Both the position numbers and the translations under genes were made by a program. From the NCBI RefSeq assembly GCF_027595985.1, contig NC_073313.1, positions 217,126,066-217,190,065 of the forward strand: a stretch of DNA of 64,000 nucleotides. The letters run 5' to 3'. Within the stretch, counting starts at the first letter, position 1. Every line of letters starts with the position of its first letter. The notes beneath the pieces are model-generated. The model was not told the origin of the DNA. It did not search any database and was given only the letters and a program-made list of their open reading frames with translations. This DNA is from Sorex araneus. Lineage: Eukaryota; Chordata; Mammalia; Eulipotyphla; Soricidae. This document shows positions 11,263 through 21,035 of the stretch, piece after piece.

Positions 11263-12764
11263 GAGCCAGAATAATGCTACAGTGGGTAGGGCTCTTGCCT
11301 TCCATGTGGGTGACCCAAGTTCAATTCCTAGCACTTCATATGGGCCTCTAAGGCCACAGGAGTGATCTCTAGGTGCAGAGCAGGAGTAAGCCCTGAGTAT
11401 TGCTGGATATGACCCCAAAACAAAAACAAAATAAATTTTAAAAATAGTGTCCTTGCCGCACTCAGCAGTGAAGAATCCTGGCCAGTGGGCACCACACACC
11501 AGAGAATGCTCTGGACCCCAAACTGAGCCGATAACACTGGGATGCCCAGATGGATCAGGTGCAGTCTCTCTACCTTCCCCAGATGGAATCCTGGCAACAC
11601 TGAGCTTCTACTAACATAGCTCCGCTACGTGGGGGCCAGGACTATTTCTCCAAACTGCATGGGGGCACTGGAACTAGACAGTTCCATCCTGGCTTCCAGC
11701 CTGCCCGCCCCTGGCCCCAGAAGTCAAGCCCTCAACCCACCCCCAGTGCTATCTTGCCGCACTCAGCAGGCAAGAATCTGGCTGGCAGGCACCACACACC
11801 AGAGAATTCTCTGGACCCCAAACTGAGCCGATAACACTGGGGTGCCCCAGATGGAGCAGGTGCAGTCTCCTCGCCTTCTCCAGGTGGAATCCCGGTGACA
11901 CTGAGCTTCTACTAACATGGCTCTGGTATGTGGGGACCAGGACTATTTCTCCAAACTGCACAGCCGTAAGCTGCATAAGACCTTTCCTGATTCCTCAGGA
12001 ACCACTCCTCTGACCCTGAATGATCATGATCTCAGAGGCACACAAAGCAATCTCGGAATGCAGTGGCTACTGGCAGAAATGCTCCTGGACTGTGAACTAA
12101 GCTACGGCCCTGTGCCACCCTGGGAGGGGAAGGGTTTTTGTCCCTTGGCCTTTTCCCCTTTGCTGCAGCATGGCGACCACCACCTTTTGGAGTGAATTGG
12201 ACAGAGAGGTAGGAGCTTGCAGTGATGGGGTACACGGGAAATCTCGTGTTGGGGGAGCAGAACAGATCCTGCTCCCCGCCCAGATGAGATCCTGAGTGGC
12301 CATCCACGAATGGCTCCTCCGCTCCTGAACATCCATGATCCCAGAGGCACACAAGCCAATCTCAGAATGCAGCGGCTGCTGGCAGAAATACCTCTGGACT
12401 TAATTACTAAAATACCAGAATTCCAAAACTGCGTGGCCGCTGTCGCACCCAAGTGACATCATATGCTCTTCATTATCAGTAATGGAAAACAAATGATCTA
12501 ATGATGCCTTTTTGGCAGGTCTGATTGTTGGGGGAAAATTCCAAATAATAATTGTGGGTTTTCTATTGAAAATTGAATATAAGCAAAGTAAAGAGAGAGT
12601 AAAGTGAAAATAATCTGCCACACAGGCAGGGTGGAGGGTGGGAGGGGAAGTATACAGGGGTGGAACACGTGCACTGGTGAAGGGATGGGTGTTTGATCAT
12701 TGTATGACTGAAACTTAAACCTGAAAGCTTTGTAACTGTTCTCATGGTGATTCAATTAAAAAAG
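11263..12764 (+). mobile_element. Composite retroelement: SINE head, 301-bp tandem units, GC-rich body, L1 3' end
   Basis: A 1.5-kb unit lies between near-identical 15-bp direct repeats, AAATGGTGGAGTTAA at 11248-11262 and AAATGGTGGAAGTAA at 12765-12779. In order it holds a shrew SINE (11263-11445), two copies of a 301-bp-spaced GC-rich unit (from 11452 and 11753), a second duplicated block (about 12016-12085 and 12324-12395), an AT-rich connector, and an L1-type 3' end (12640-12764: GCACTGGTGAAGGGATGGGT, GTATGACTGAAAC, GCTTTGTAACTGT, TTCAATTAAAAAAG). It encodes no protein. One reading is an internally deleted L1 made of 5' UTR monomers joined to its 3' UTR; another is an SVA-like composite. 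The SINE may be a 5' transduction or a later neighbour. L1 mobilisation is inferred from the 3' end and the duplications. Confidence 0.65.
11452..11960 (+). repeat. Two tandem copies of a ~301-bp GC-rich unit
   Basis: CTTGCCGCACTCAGCAG starts at 11452 and again at 11753. Both are followed by CACCACACACCAGAGAAT, CTGGACCCCAAACTGAGCCG, ATAACACTGGG, GAGCTTCTACTAACAT and CCAGGACTATTTCTCCAAAC. The first unit has a 90-base proline-codon-like GC stretch before the second starts. Monomer-like organisation resembles L1 5' UTR arrays of other mammals; that link is inference. Confidence 0.85.
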
Positions 12765-12779
12765 AAATGGTGGAAGTAA
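12765..12779. repeat. Right target-site duplication of the composite element
   Basis: Pairs with 11248-11262, directly after the A-rich tail. Confidence 0.6.
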
Positions 12780-12871
12780 AATCATGATTATGAAAAGGAT
12801 GAACTTCACATTTCTGTTCCCTTCTAGTTTTGTATAAATTCTCTCTCTCTCCCTCTCTCTCTCTTTCTTTA

Positions 12872-13013
12872 AGTTCAGGGACTATTCCTGGTATGGAGAT
12901 TGGGGATACTTTTAGAGGTGTTTTGGCAGACTAGGCAGTGCCAGGGATTTAACCTGGGGCTTCTGCATGCAAAGCATGCACTCGAACACTTTGAGTCATC
13001 TCCTGACCCTGTA
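12872..13013 (-). mobile_element. Old shrew SINE, antisense
   Basis: Antisense body with TTAACCTGGGGCTTCTGCAT and GCATGCAAAGCATGC, ending in a decayed CTCCTGACCC. A short (TC)n tract precedes it at 12840. Confidence 0.5.
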
Positions 13014-13125
13014 CAAACTTTTAAAAATAGGGGTAACATTGACAAGAAATGATCACATAAGAGACATGGCTTCTGTTTATGCAAATATCAATGTTGATAG
13101 AAAAGGAGATCAAAAATTCAACAAT

Positions 13126-13300
13126 GGGGCTGGAGTGATGGCACAGCGGGTAGGGCGTTTGCCTTGCATGCGGCCAACCCGGGTTCGAATCCCAGCATCC
13201 ATATGGTCCCCTGAGCACCGCCAGGAGTAATTCCTGAGTGTGGAGCCAGGAGTAACCCCTGTGCATCGCCGGGTGTGACCCCAAAAGCCAAAAAAAAAAC
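13126..13300 (+). mobile_element. Full-length young shrew SINE with intact Pol III boxes
   Basis: Starts GGGGCTGGAGTGATGG and ends GCCGGGTGTGACCCC plus an A-tail. The A box TGGCACAGCGGG (13139-13150) and B box GGTTCGAATCC (13182-13192) fit the tRNA-type internal Pol III promoter. A 10-bp duplication AATTCAACAA flanks it (13115-13124 and 13304-13313). It is the best reference copy in the window for the A-tailed SINE family. Confidence 0.92.
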
Positions 13301-13313
13301 AACAATTCAACAA

Positions 13314-14204
13314 AATGCCACTTGTACCAAGATGGGTGTGCACAAATATACCTTTCTAAAATAACCCTTATTTTCTTTAGTTTCCCTCAGTTATTAACCT
13401 TTAATTAGCCCTGCCTATATCCCAATGCCATCATTTTATTAATTCTCTACAAATTAATTCCCTTTGTTAAAGTGCCTGGGTATAACCACATCTATGGACC
13501 TCATTCCTTTTCTGTGAAAATCTCTGTGAAAAAATTAAAATATTAAGATCAAATAAAATTTGCATGACTTTTCTTCTGTGATCGGTCTTTTGTCAATTTA
13601 ATACACAGGCCTCAGGTAGTAACGCTAAGCGGGTAGAAGAAATGATTCTTTTTCCTCCCCTAAAATAGTCTTGCATGACCTCCAGCTTGGTACATATTTT
13701 CACTATAAAGAGATGACAGCTTGCCGTCTTTGATCTTTTGCTTGACAGCCAGACTTTTAGTCTTGTATGTATTGTGCTGGGAACTTCCCAATTACATTTC
13801 TTTACTGTGCACATGTGTGTGCCTTTGCCAGGACCTCCCAGGCTTTAATTTTTTTGTTTGTCATCTTGCCTAATGGGCACATATGGTTATTTAAATTTAC
13901 ATTAATGGAAATTGGCTAGTGGCTACCCTATTGGATATAGCAATTATTGAACACATCCATCATTGCAGAAATTTTTATTGGGAAGATTGTCTCAAATTTT
14001 TTCTAAAAGATTTAAGTTGTAAGTAGACATAATAGTACATCTTCTCAGCATTGAATTCATATGTATATTCTATTTGCATATAACGTTTTTGACAATTTAA
14101 ATTAAATTTAAGGGTACATAAGATTAGCCAATAGAGTAATAATCCATAAATAATTGTATATATGTTAGTGTTATTACCCCATTGTAATTCATTGAGAGTT
14201 GGTG
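13314..14204. other. AT-rich unique sequence
   Basis: No feature recognised in this 890-base interval. Confidence 0.5.
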
Positions 14205-14375
14205 CAGGGGTCTTTATTGAGGTGACCTGGCAATGATCAGGGATTACTCTTGGCTTTGCACTCAGGAATTACTCTTGGCAGTACTCAGAGGACTACATGG
14301 GATGCTGAGGATTAAACCTACTTAGCCACATGCAAGGCAAAAATCCTACAAACTGTACTAACGCTCTGGCCCCAA
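14205..14375 (-). mobile_element. Shrew SINE, antisense, moderately old
   Basis: TGCACTCAGGAATTACTCTT, GACTACATGGGATGCTGAGG, CCACATGCAAGGC and CTCTGGCCCC appear in antisense order. Confidence 0.8.
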
Positions 14376-14852
14376 GGCTTTCTAAAATTTTAATGTTTCA
14401 TTCTTCAGTTTTTCATATATGGAATTGGCACCAAACTGGGACCCCCCAAATCAAGATTCAAAACTCCCCCTAAACTAGAAAACTATAAAAGCCTCACAGA
14501 ATCAGCATTTTAAGAACTAGTCTCACTGACCTCAGGTCTAGATTTCTCCCTCTTGAATGATTTTCCTTTTCACATCGAAGTTCACAAGCTGTGGGATTTG
14601 TTCTACCACACACCGTTTTGAAAGGTACTAAAAATGGAGAAAAATTAACTCTAGAGCACAAAAATCTGAAGTTGTTTGGCTGAGACAAAGAATAGTTGAA
14701 ATTAATGTAGTGTTTAGGAGCAGGGAGGTCAGCTTGCATGCCTGCCATTCTAGGGTTGAATTGGTTGATAAGGAAGGCCCTTGGTTACTCCTGTGCTCTT
14801 ACTGGTATCTCCAACAGAAGAGATTTAGATATCTTCATGTCTCTCCCTGAAT
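14376..14852. other. Unique sequence
   Basis: No recognised feature. Confidence 0.5.
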
Positions 14853-14867
14853 TTGGACAATTCTTTT

Positions 14868-15038
14868 CCTTTCTTTTGGGGGGAGGCACACCTGGCAATG
14901 CACAGGGGTTACTCCTGGCTCTGCACTCAGGAATTACTCCTGGCGGTGCTCAGGGGACCATATGGGATGCTGGAAATCGAACATGGGTCGGCTGCATGCA
15001 AGGCAAACACCCTACCCGCTGTGCTATCACTCCAGCCC
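14868..15038 (-). mobile_element. Young shrew SINE, antisense, with 15-bp duplication
   Basis: Near-consensus from GGCACACCTGGCAATGCACA to CACTCCAGCCC. The 15-mer TTGGACAATTCTTTT occurs at 14853-14867 and exactly again at 15039-15053, an L1-style target-site duplication. Confidence 0.93.
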
Positions 15039-15187
15039 TTGGACAATTCTTTTGGCAAAGATCTAGAAATTGTAATTTTTTTCAGAGTATCAGGTCAATA
15101 TAAGTAAGGTGTGAACAATAGTGGTAGTTGCAGTTAAATCTGTTTTAAGAAACGAAGTTAAATAGCAGCAAAGTGTTGTTTCCTTTC

Positions 15188-15390
15188 CGCTAGAGAGATT
15201 GTATACAGCAGGTGCTATCTTGGCTTGCATGTAGCCAGCCCAGTACAATCCTTGGTACTACACCAGCTCTCCAAGCACTGCCAGCAGCTATCCTTGAGTG
15301 CAAATCCAGGAGACACTATTGCATTAGGCCCTGAACTCAGAGCCCTGAGCACCACTGGGATGACCCCCAAACAACAACAAACAAATTGAA
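15188..15390 (+). mobile_element. Old shrew SINE
   Basis: Diverged head and body (CTTGCATGTAGCCAGCCC, CCAAGCACTGCCAGCAGCTA) with an extra duplicated CCCTGAGC segment before the CAAACAACAACAAAC tail. Confidence 0.6.
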
Positions 15391-15551
15391 ACAAAATGAT
15401 ATTGTCATGTTATGAATGACTTTCCTAAAAAGTAAAGTTGAGGTGAAAAAGGTTAAGCCCATGGCAACCCCTCCAGCAAAATCTTAAGGAAAGATAAGCT
15501 AAATTACATGAGCAGTTCAATTTGCTTCAAATAAACATCTGAAACATTCTT

Positions 15552-15978
15552 TTTTAAAAAAACATTATTTATTAATGAATCACCGTGAGATAGAGTTACA
15601 GACTTACAAACTTTCGTGCTTGTGTTTCAGTCATAGAAGGATCGAGTACCCATCCCTTCACTAGTGCCCATTCTCCACCACCGATGATCCCAGTATCCCT
15701 CCCACATCACGTTTGATCTATAGTTTACTTTCACCGCGCATCTCGCATCCGAAGCAAGTCCTCCAACCACACTTTACCGGGAGTTCCCTTCTCTATCTGA
15801 GCTGCCTTTTCCTCCAGCATGTGAGGCCAGCTTCCAAGCCATGAAGCAAACCTCCTGGTACTTATCTCTATTATTCTTGGATGCACTGACCAACCAAGTG
15901 GAAACAGAGATAAACAAATGGGACTATATTAAACTAAGAAGCTTCTGCACCACAAAAGATACAGTGACCAAAATACAA
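15552..15978 (-). mobile_element. L1 insertion with 5' inversion (twin priming)
   Basis: 15552-15886 is an antisense L1 3' end (AATGAATCACCGTGAGATAG at its start, CACTAGTGCCCATTCTCCAC inside). 15887-15978 is L1 ORF2 in sense orientation, translating as VETEINKWDYIKLRSFCTTK, a part that normally lies several hundred bases upstream of the 3' UTR. Eighteen-base flanks, AACATCTGAAACATTCTT (15534-15551) and AACATCTAAACCATTCTT (15979-15996), are the target duplication with two mismatches. Confidence 0.8.
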
Positions 15979-16024
15979 AACATCTAAACCATTCTTAAGG
16001 ATTTTTGTTCATTCTTTTGTCTTG

Positions 16025-16140
16025 CTTTTGGCCACACCGACCGGTGCGAGGGCTTACTCTTGGGTCTGTTCTCATGGGTCACTCTTGGCACAGCTCAGGG
16101 GTTCTTGTGTGTCTCACCAGCTGCACCATATCTCTCCTCC
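16025..16140 (-). mobile_element. SINE fragment, antisense
   Basis: GGCTTACTCTTGGGTCTGTT and CACTCTTGGCACAGCTCAGG match the antisense body; the head end is lost or rearranged. Confidence 0.5.
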
Positions 16141-16361
16141 AAATATCTAAAGTATTCTTATTGAATGAATAATATGTTTAAAATTTGTTAATTCTGTCTA
16201 CATTTACAGAATTGTATGCCTTCACTAGGATGACTTTTTTGAAAAGTGGTATCATTTTGAATATTTCCCCGCTCCCTACAAATCAACTTGTTCATCCAAA
16301 TATATTAAATAAACACACTATATAAATGTGAAATATAAACATTATAACTTTAGGCAAAAAT

Positions 16362-16406
<45 letters not shown>
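16362..16406. repeat. (ATC)n microsatellite, tail of an RTE-type element
   Basis: Fifteen TCA units. In the antisense direction this is (TGA)n and sits at the 3' end of the neighbouring element, where RTE-clade elements carry short tandem repeats and not poly(A). Confidence 0.85.
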
Positions 16407-16407
<1 letters not shown>

Positions 16408-16990
16408 CGTTGATCATCAATTTCCTTGAGCGGTCTCAGTAATGTCTCCATTTGTCCCAGCCTTGAGACTTTAGAAGCCTCTCTTTACTCGTCCTTCCCA
16501 ATGATGCTGCATTGGAGGCTTTTTCAGGGTCAGGGGAGTGAGAACCATATTGTTACTGATTTTGGCATGTGAATACACCACAGGGAAATTGCCAGGCTTT
16601 TCCATGTGGTCAGGAAACTCTTGGTAGCTTTCCAGGTTCTCTGAAAGGGAGAACTAAGCTATAAGATGTCACTTCTGGGAGCTGGTTGTTGATGGGATTA
16701 CACGATGCCAGGGGAAGTTTCTGGGTGTGAGTGCCTAGCTACTAGAAAATGGGGAATCTGGGAAGAAGAGGCCCAGTCCCAATATGAACAGGCTTGGAGA
16801 TCTAAGCCCCAGGTCCCACGCACCTGGGTTTCTTTGCCAGTTCCTTCATGCATGAGGCTCATCCAAATGTGTGGAGAGGGGCCTTGAGCATGGCTGTGGC
16901 TGGGTTCTAGGGCTCTGCTCGGGGTAGGGAGGGAAATTCAACCCATCCCCTCCGAGGGGCCCCAGTGAAGACAGCCGGGCACGGGGGCAA
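16407..16990 (-). mobile_element. Long RTE-tailed non-autonomous element
   Basis: Read on the minus strand, the 3' half (16650 to 16407) carries TTTCAGAGAACCTGG, AGCTACCAAGAG, GACAAATGGAGACATTACTG and GGAAATTGATGATCAACGGG, running into (ATG)n. The final motifs match the 3' end of the RTE LINE at 19.03 kb. The 5' half (16990 to 16650) is a GC-rich head whose first part, with GGGGCCCCTCGGAGGGGAT in antisense, is shared with 46.6, 61.3 and 61.9 kb. No tRNA promoter is seen. It encodes nothing and was probably moved by the RTE machinery. Confidence 0.65.
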
Positions 16991-17254
16991 GAGACTGCCA
17001 AATATAAAATATAATAGGCAAAAATATAATAGAAAGTTTATATGACAATAATTTCTACTTAAAGGTTATCATATAGAGCACATTTGAATTGCATACCTAT
17101 ATGGATAGGTCTGAGTATTTTGCTTTGCATAGGTAGGGAAGGAAAGTTTTGTCTCTTCTTTGAACCTCTTTAGGTTCTTTGGGGCATTATAACAGACTGG
17201 CAGAAGAAAAAAGATTCGATAAACCACAGAGATGTACTTGTTTTTGTTGTGTTA

Positions 17255-17420
17255 TTATTTTAGGGGCTGTATCTGGAAGTGCTCAGAGGCTATTACTGTT
17301 TTTGTGCTCAGAACTGACTCTTGGCAGTGTTTGAGGGGACCACATATGGTGCCCGGAATCAAACTGGGTTTGGCAGATGGAAGGCAAATGCCTTAATATC
17401 AGTACTATTTCTCTGACCAC
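17255..17420 (-). mobile_element. Old shrew SINE, antisense
   Basis: Antisense body with GAGGGGACCACATATGG, a CGGAATCAAACTGGG B-box region and TCTCTGACC at the head. Confidence 0.7.
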
Positions 17421-17549
17421 AGAAATGTATTTAAGTTTTATAAACAGTTGAAGCCTTCATGGGGAAATGAAGACAACAAAATAGTAAAGTATGAGTGTCT
17501 TTATACTAGGTTTGATGATTAATGAAAAATTGTGAAAAAATGTGACAGA

Positions 17550-17735
17550 GTGGTAACAAAGATGGTATAGAAGTAAAGCCTTGGCTTTGATGAGGATGTG
17601 GTGGGCTTGACCCTGGTTTGAATCCTTCATACCACATATGGGCCCATGAGCATGGCTAGGGGTCACTCTTGAAGAAAGAGTCAAGTAATAGGCCCTGAGT
17701 GCCATAAGGTATAGCCCCCAAATCAAAACAATAAA
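17550..17735 (+). mobile_element. Old shrew SINE
   Basis: CCTGGTTTGAATCCTTCATA over the B box and CATGGCTAGGGGTCACTCTT in the body, A-rich tail. Confidence 0.65.
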
Positions 17736-17979
17736 ACAATCTCCTTTCCTTCTACAAAATATTGCATATAAAATATGAACTTATATAGTAAAGTGAAGAA
17801 TACTTAACAAAATATATTGCTTGGACTCCTCTCAGCATCCTTTCCTCCATCATTGGAAATAAGAATAATCCTTTCTCCAGGTGTAGGAGAACAACTCTTC
17901 ATGGCTGTTGCATGACTTGCTTTAGTAGAGAGAGAAGAATCAGCATACCTTCAATTTTAAATCTTCAGCATGCTGGTGT

Positions 17980-18150
17980 CTGAGAGATAGTAGAGTGAAT
18001 ATGACCCTTGCCTTGCATCTGACTGACCTTTATTCAACCCCTGGCACCTCAGATGGTTTTCTGAGCTGCCAGGAGTGATCCCTGAGCACAGAACTAGGAG
18101 TAAGCTCTGAATACATCTGAATATGAGCCCCAAACAAACAAGATTAAGTA
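17980..18150 (+). mobile_element. Old shrew SINE
   Basis: TTGCCTTGCATCTGACTGAC, CCAGGAGTGATCCCTGAGCA and an ACAAACAAG tail. Confidence 0.75.
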
Positions 18151-18249
18151 TATTGAAAAACAATATTTTAAGGTTGTATATTCAGAACTCTATGATGTGC
18201 ATTCTCTGAACAAAAGGCATCCTTGAATATTCAGTCTCTGAAAGAGATT

Positions 18250-18785
18250 TTTTAAATGGAATCATCATGACATGCAGTTGCAAAGCTTTCATGTTTGAGT
18301 GTCAGTCATATAATGATCGAACACCCATCCTTCCACCAGTGTACATTTTCCAGGTACATTTTACAATGTCTCCAGTATCCCTGCCTCTCTTTTTGTCTAT
18401 GGCAGACAATTTTCCCTGTACTGTCTCTCTACTTTTGGGCATTATGGTTTGCAATACAGGTACTGAAAGGCCATAATGTTTGGTTATCTACTTTCCACAC
18501 ACATCTCCCATCTCAAGCGATCCCTCCAACTATCATTGACTTAGTGATCCTTTCTCTATACCAGCTGCCGTCTACCCCAGCTCATGGGGCAGACTTCCAA
18601 ATGTGGAGCAATATTCCTGTCTCTACCGTCCTTGGATGTTAGTCTCATATTATGTCATGAGACTTATCCACAAATAAGTGCAGTCAGTCATTCTCTGGTC
18701 TCTCTTTCTTACTCATTTCACTTAGCATGATACTCTCCATGTCCATCCACTTATAAGCAAATTTCATGATCTTCAGTGCCTTCCC
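18250..18785 (-). mobile_element. L1 3' end with terminal ORF2, antisense
   Basis: A 535-base antisense L1: AATCATCATGACATGCAGT at the tail, ACTTTTGGGCATTATGGTT, AGTGCAGTCAGTCATTCTCT, then TTTCACTTAGCATGATACTC and TCCATCCACTTATAAGCAAA, which are the last codons of ORF2 in antisense. Confidence 0.85.
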
Positions 18786-19018
18786 TACTTGTGTATTTCC
18801 CTGAAAGATGTTCTCCTAGGATAAGACCTTACAGTATACCTATTGCCCTTCACCGAAGGAGCTAAATTCCCAGACCCCATGCATTTCTAATGATGGAAAC
18901 AGTAGATAGTATGAAATTCTAAAAATATTTCCCCCTTAGACATTCACATATAAAAAAAAGTTAATGCATAAATTAGACACAGTAAGAAATCAATAATAAT
19001 AAATAATAGTGAGGAATA

Positions 19019-19030
19019 ATTATAATTGTT
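19019..19030. repeat. Left target-site duplication of the RTE insertion
   Basis: ATTATAATTGTT, repeated exactly at 21036-21047, directly abutting the 3' end of the element. Confidence 0.8.
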
Positions 19031-20163
19031 CTTGTCACTTCTCATCCAGTTGATCTTCAATTTGCTCAAGCAGGCACCAGTAACGTCTCCATTCACCCCT
19101 GTCACGTGCTAGTGTAGCCCAGTGGTATCTGCTTGCTCCAGGAACAGGAAGAGCCTCAAACCACTTGTTCAGGGTTTTGATGAAGAAGTCTGACCATGTC
19201 ATAGGTGGGTGGTCGAGTGGTCTTTTGACGTCTCATGGAATCCAGTCGGTAACAGCTCTAGTCCAGCGGTCATCTCTAAATCATATTACGTGTCTGGCCC
19301 ATCTGATTTTTGACGCCTTGGCAAATGAGACAGCAGCCCTGATTCTTGATAGTTGACAGAGGTCAGAACTCCAGATTCCTTCTCTCACTTGAGTGGAACA
19401 TGATACTTCTAACATAGCTCTTTCGATTCCTCTTTGGGACACCTGAATAGCATTCTCATCCTATTTGTGTAGGGCCCAGGTCTCTGATGCGTATGTTAGT
19501 GCAGGAAGAATGGTGGATTTGAATAAATGTGCTGGAGTCAGAGGTTTTTCGTCCTCTTAGCCACTTCTTCAATGCTCTGGAAGGCGTTCCACGCTGCTCT
19601 CTTCCTCCTGCGCAGTTCTGGTGCCAAGTTGTTTCTCATGTTGAGTTCTGGACCCAGGTACACATAGCTGCATTCAGAGATGTTTATTTTGTTGAGAGCA
19701 AATGGAACATCAGAGACTAGTTAGTTTTCCATGAATATTGTTTTGGTGAGATTCAGTTACAGTCTGACCTTTCCACTTGTGGTCAAAGTCAGCCAGCATT
19801 TGTGCCACTTGACTAATGTTTGCTGTTATGAGAACAATGTCATCAACGAAGTGGAGGTACTGTAGTTGCTGACCATCTATCTTCACTCTCATTCTAGTCA
19901 TTGCATGACGTTCTCGAGGGTGACATTGAAGAATTTCGGTGAAATGGTATCACCCTGCTGAACCTCTCTTTACGTCAATGATCACTTCCTTGTAGAATGG
20001 TGAGATCCTGGTGGTGAGTCTGTAATATAGATTGCAGAGGATCTTGATGTACTGAGTTTGAACACCCTATCTGGCTAGGGCTTCGATGACCCCTTCAGTC
20101 TCAACAGAATCAAAGGCCTTTTTTAAATCGATGAACGTTAGATAGAGCAGCATCTTGAACTCT
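19031..20163 (-). mobile_element. RTE-clade LINE, 3' part: RT palm to C terminus and 3' end
   Basis: Minus-strand translation with frame corrections gives the second half of an RTE retrotransposon polyprotein, which nicks DNA and copies its RNA at the target. From 20163 downward: LLYLTFIDLKKAFDSVETE (RT motif with the first catalytic Asp), QQGDTISPKFFNVTLENVM, then HFVDDIVLITANISQVAQML with the catalytic DD pair, and near 19.05-19.33 kb WTRAVTDWIP, WSDFFIKTLN, HWATLARDRGEWRRYW and LEQIEDQL at the C terminus. These blocks and their order are those of nematode-type RTE proteins. Several stops and frameshifts show that it is dead. The element ends about 30 bases after the LEQIEDQL region without poly(A). 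Neighbours: its own inverted upstream part at 20164 and a 12-bp duplication on both sides. Confidence 0.88.
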
Positions 20164-21035
20164 CACAAAACTGCCCTCTGATGTCCTAATGGAACTATCA
20201 CATCTTCCAGAAGGGCAATGAAGAGGATTATTCACGACTTCTACTCAGATCTCTTCGGTAGCCATGTCCACCTGCCCACATACCAAATTCTGAAGAATGG
20301 ATATGTTGTTTCCAACGTCCTTTCTTCTGAAATCCAACATGCCATTTTGTCAGTAAAGACGCGTACAGCACCTGGTCTAGACAAGGTCTGTGCTGGGAAC
20401 AAATGCCTGGGAACCAATATGTCATTACAACCTGACCTGTAACTAAGGAACAACTGCTTCTCAGGAAAAATATCAAAGTACCTTTTGAAGGTTGCAGAAA
20501 ATGCCTAGAGTAATTGCCATCAGGGCCCACATCCAGTTTCATTAAACTTTTGCATTCTTTGCTATTCTCCCATTCTGGCCGCTTCTTCATATAATCAACT
20601 ATAAAAAACTAGCTTACGAGAAATAAAATTAGAGCTTGCTCCCATTCTTCTTGTGTCTGTCTCTTTCTTCTTGTGTCTGTCTCTTTTTCCCTTGTGCACC
20701 CTCTTCCATGTTGACCAATTCCCGAGGGACAGGACAGGTCAGACCCAAACACCTGAAGAATCTGCTGCCAGTACTCGTCAATACCCTGTCTCTTCGCACG
20801 CTACCTGTCCATATGCAAGGTTCCGTCCCAGTGGAAAACCAGCAGGACCGTTCTGCTGTACAAGAAGAGAGACATCTATGACATCGGCAACTATCACTCA
20901 ATCTGCCTGTTGTCTATCATCTACAAGTTGTTCACTCAAGTCATCCTGAATAGAATAGGCAGAACACTAGACGAAGGACAACCATGCGAGGAAACTGGGT
21001 TCAGCACAATTCACCATATCCACACAGTGACCAAG
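20164..21035 (+). mobile_element. RTE-clade LINE, inverted upstream part (linker to RT fingers)
   Basis: The plus strand encodes the part of the same protein that precedes the palm: FYSDLFGSHVHLP, TRTAPGLDKV, then after an inserted LTR RPKHLKNLLPVLVNTL, WKTSRTVLLYKK, DIGNYHSICLLSIIYKLFTQ, LDEGQPCEETGF and IHHIHTVTK at the outer edge. The outer edge stops about five residues before the point where the minus-strand part begins, so the two pieces were adjacent in the source. The end-to-end inverted arrangement is that of twin priming. Endonuclease and N-terminal regions are missing (5' truncation). Frames are broken; no active protein. Confidence 0.87.
20389..20736 (+). mobile_element. Solo LTR inserted into the RTE element
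   Basis: A 348-bp insert begins TGTGCTGGGAAC and ends GACAGGACA, is flanked by GGTC at 20385-20388 and 20737-20740, and interrupts the RTE frame between LDKV and RPKHLK; removing it restores the reading order. Inside are TATAAAA (20600-20606), AATAAA (20622-20627) and a pyrimidine-rich 3' part with the phrase CTTCTTGTGTCTGTCTCTTT twice. TG...CA ends, a 4-bp duplication and this signal order are typical of gammaretrovirus-like (class I) ERV LTRs. No internal region or genes remain, consistent with LTR-LTR recombination. Class assignment is inference from duplication length. Confidence 0.82.

Noticed and set aside
11452-11960. Satellite DNA or CRISPR-like array
   Set aside because: Only two units, imperfect, and enclosed with other modules in one target duplication; CRISPR is not expected in an animal genome.
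13126-13300. True tRNA gene
   Set aside because: A and B boxes are intact but the acceptor and anticodon arms do not fold as a tRNA, and the body and A-tail mark it as a SINE.
19710-19901. Short ORF with FVDDIVLI as a possible host reverse transcriptase gene
   Set aside because: It is one frame of a broken RTE LINE with stops on both sides and target duplications.
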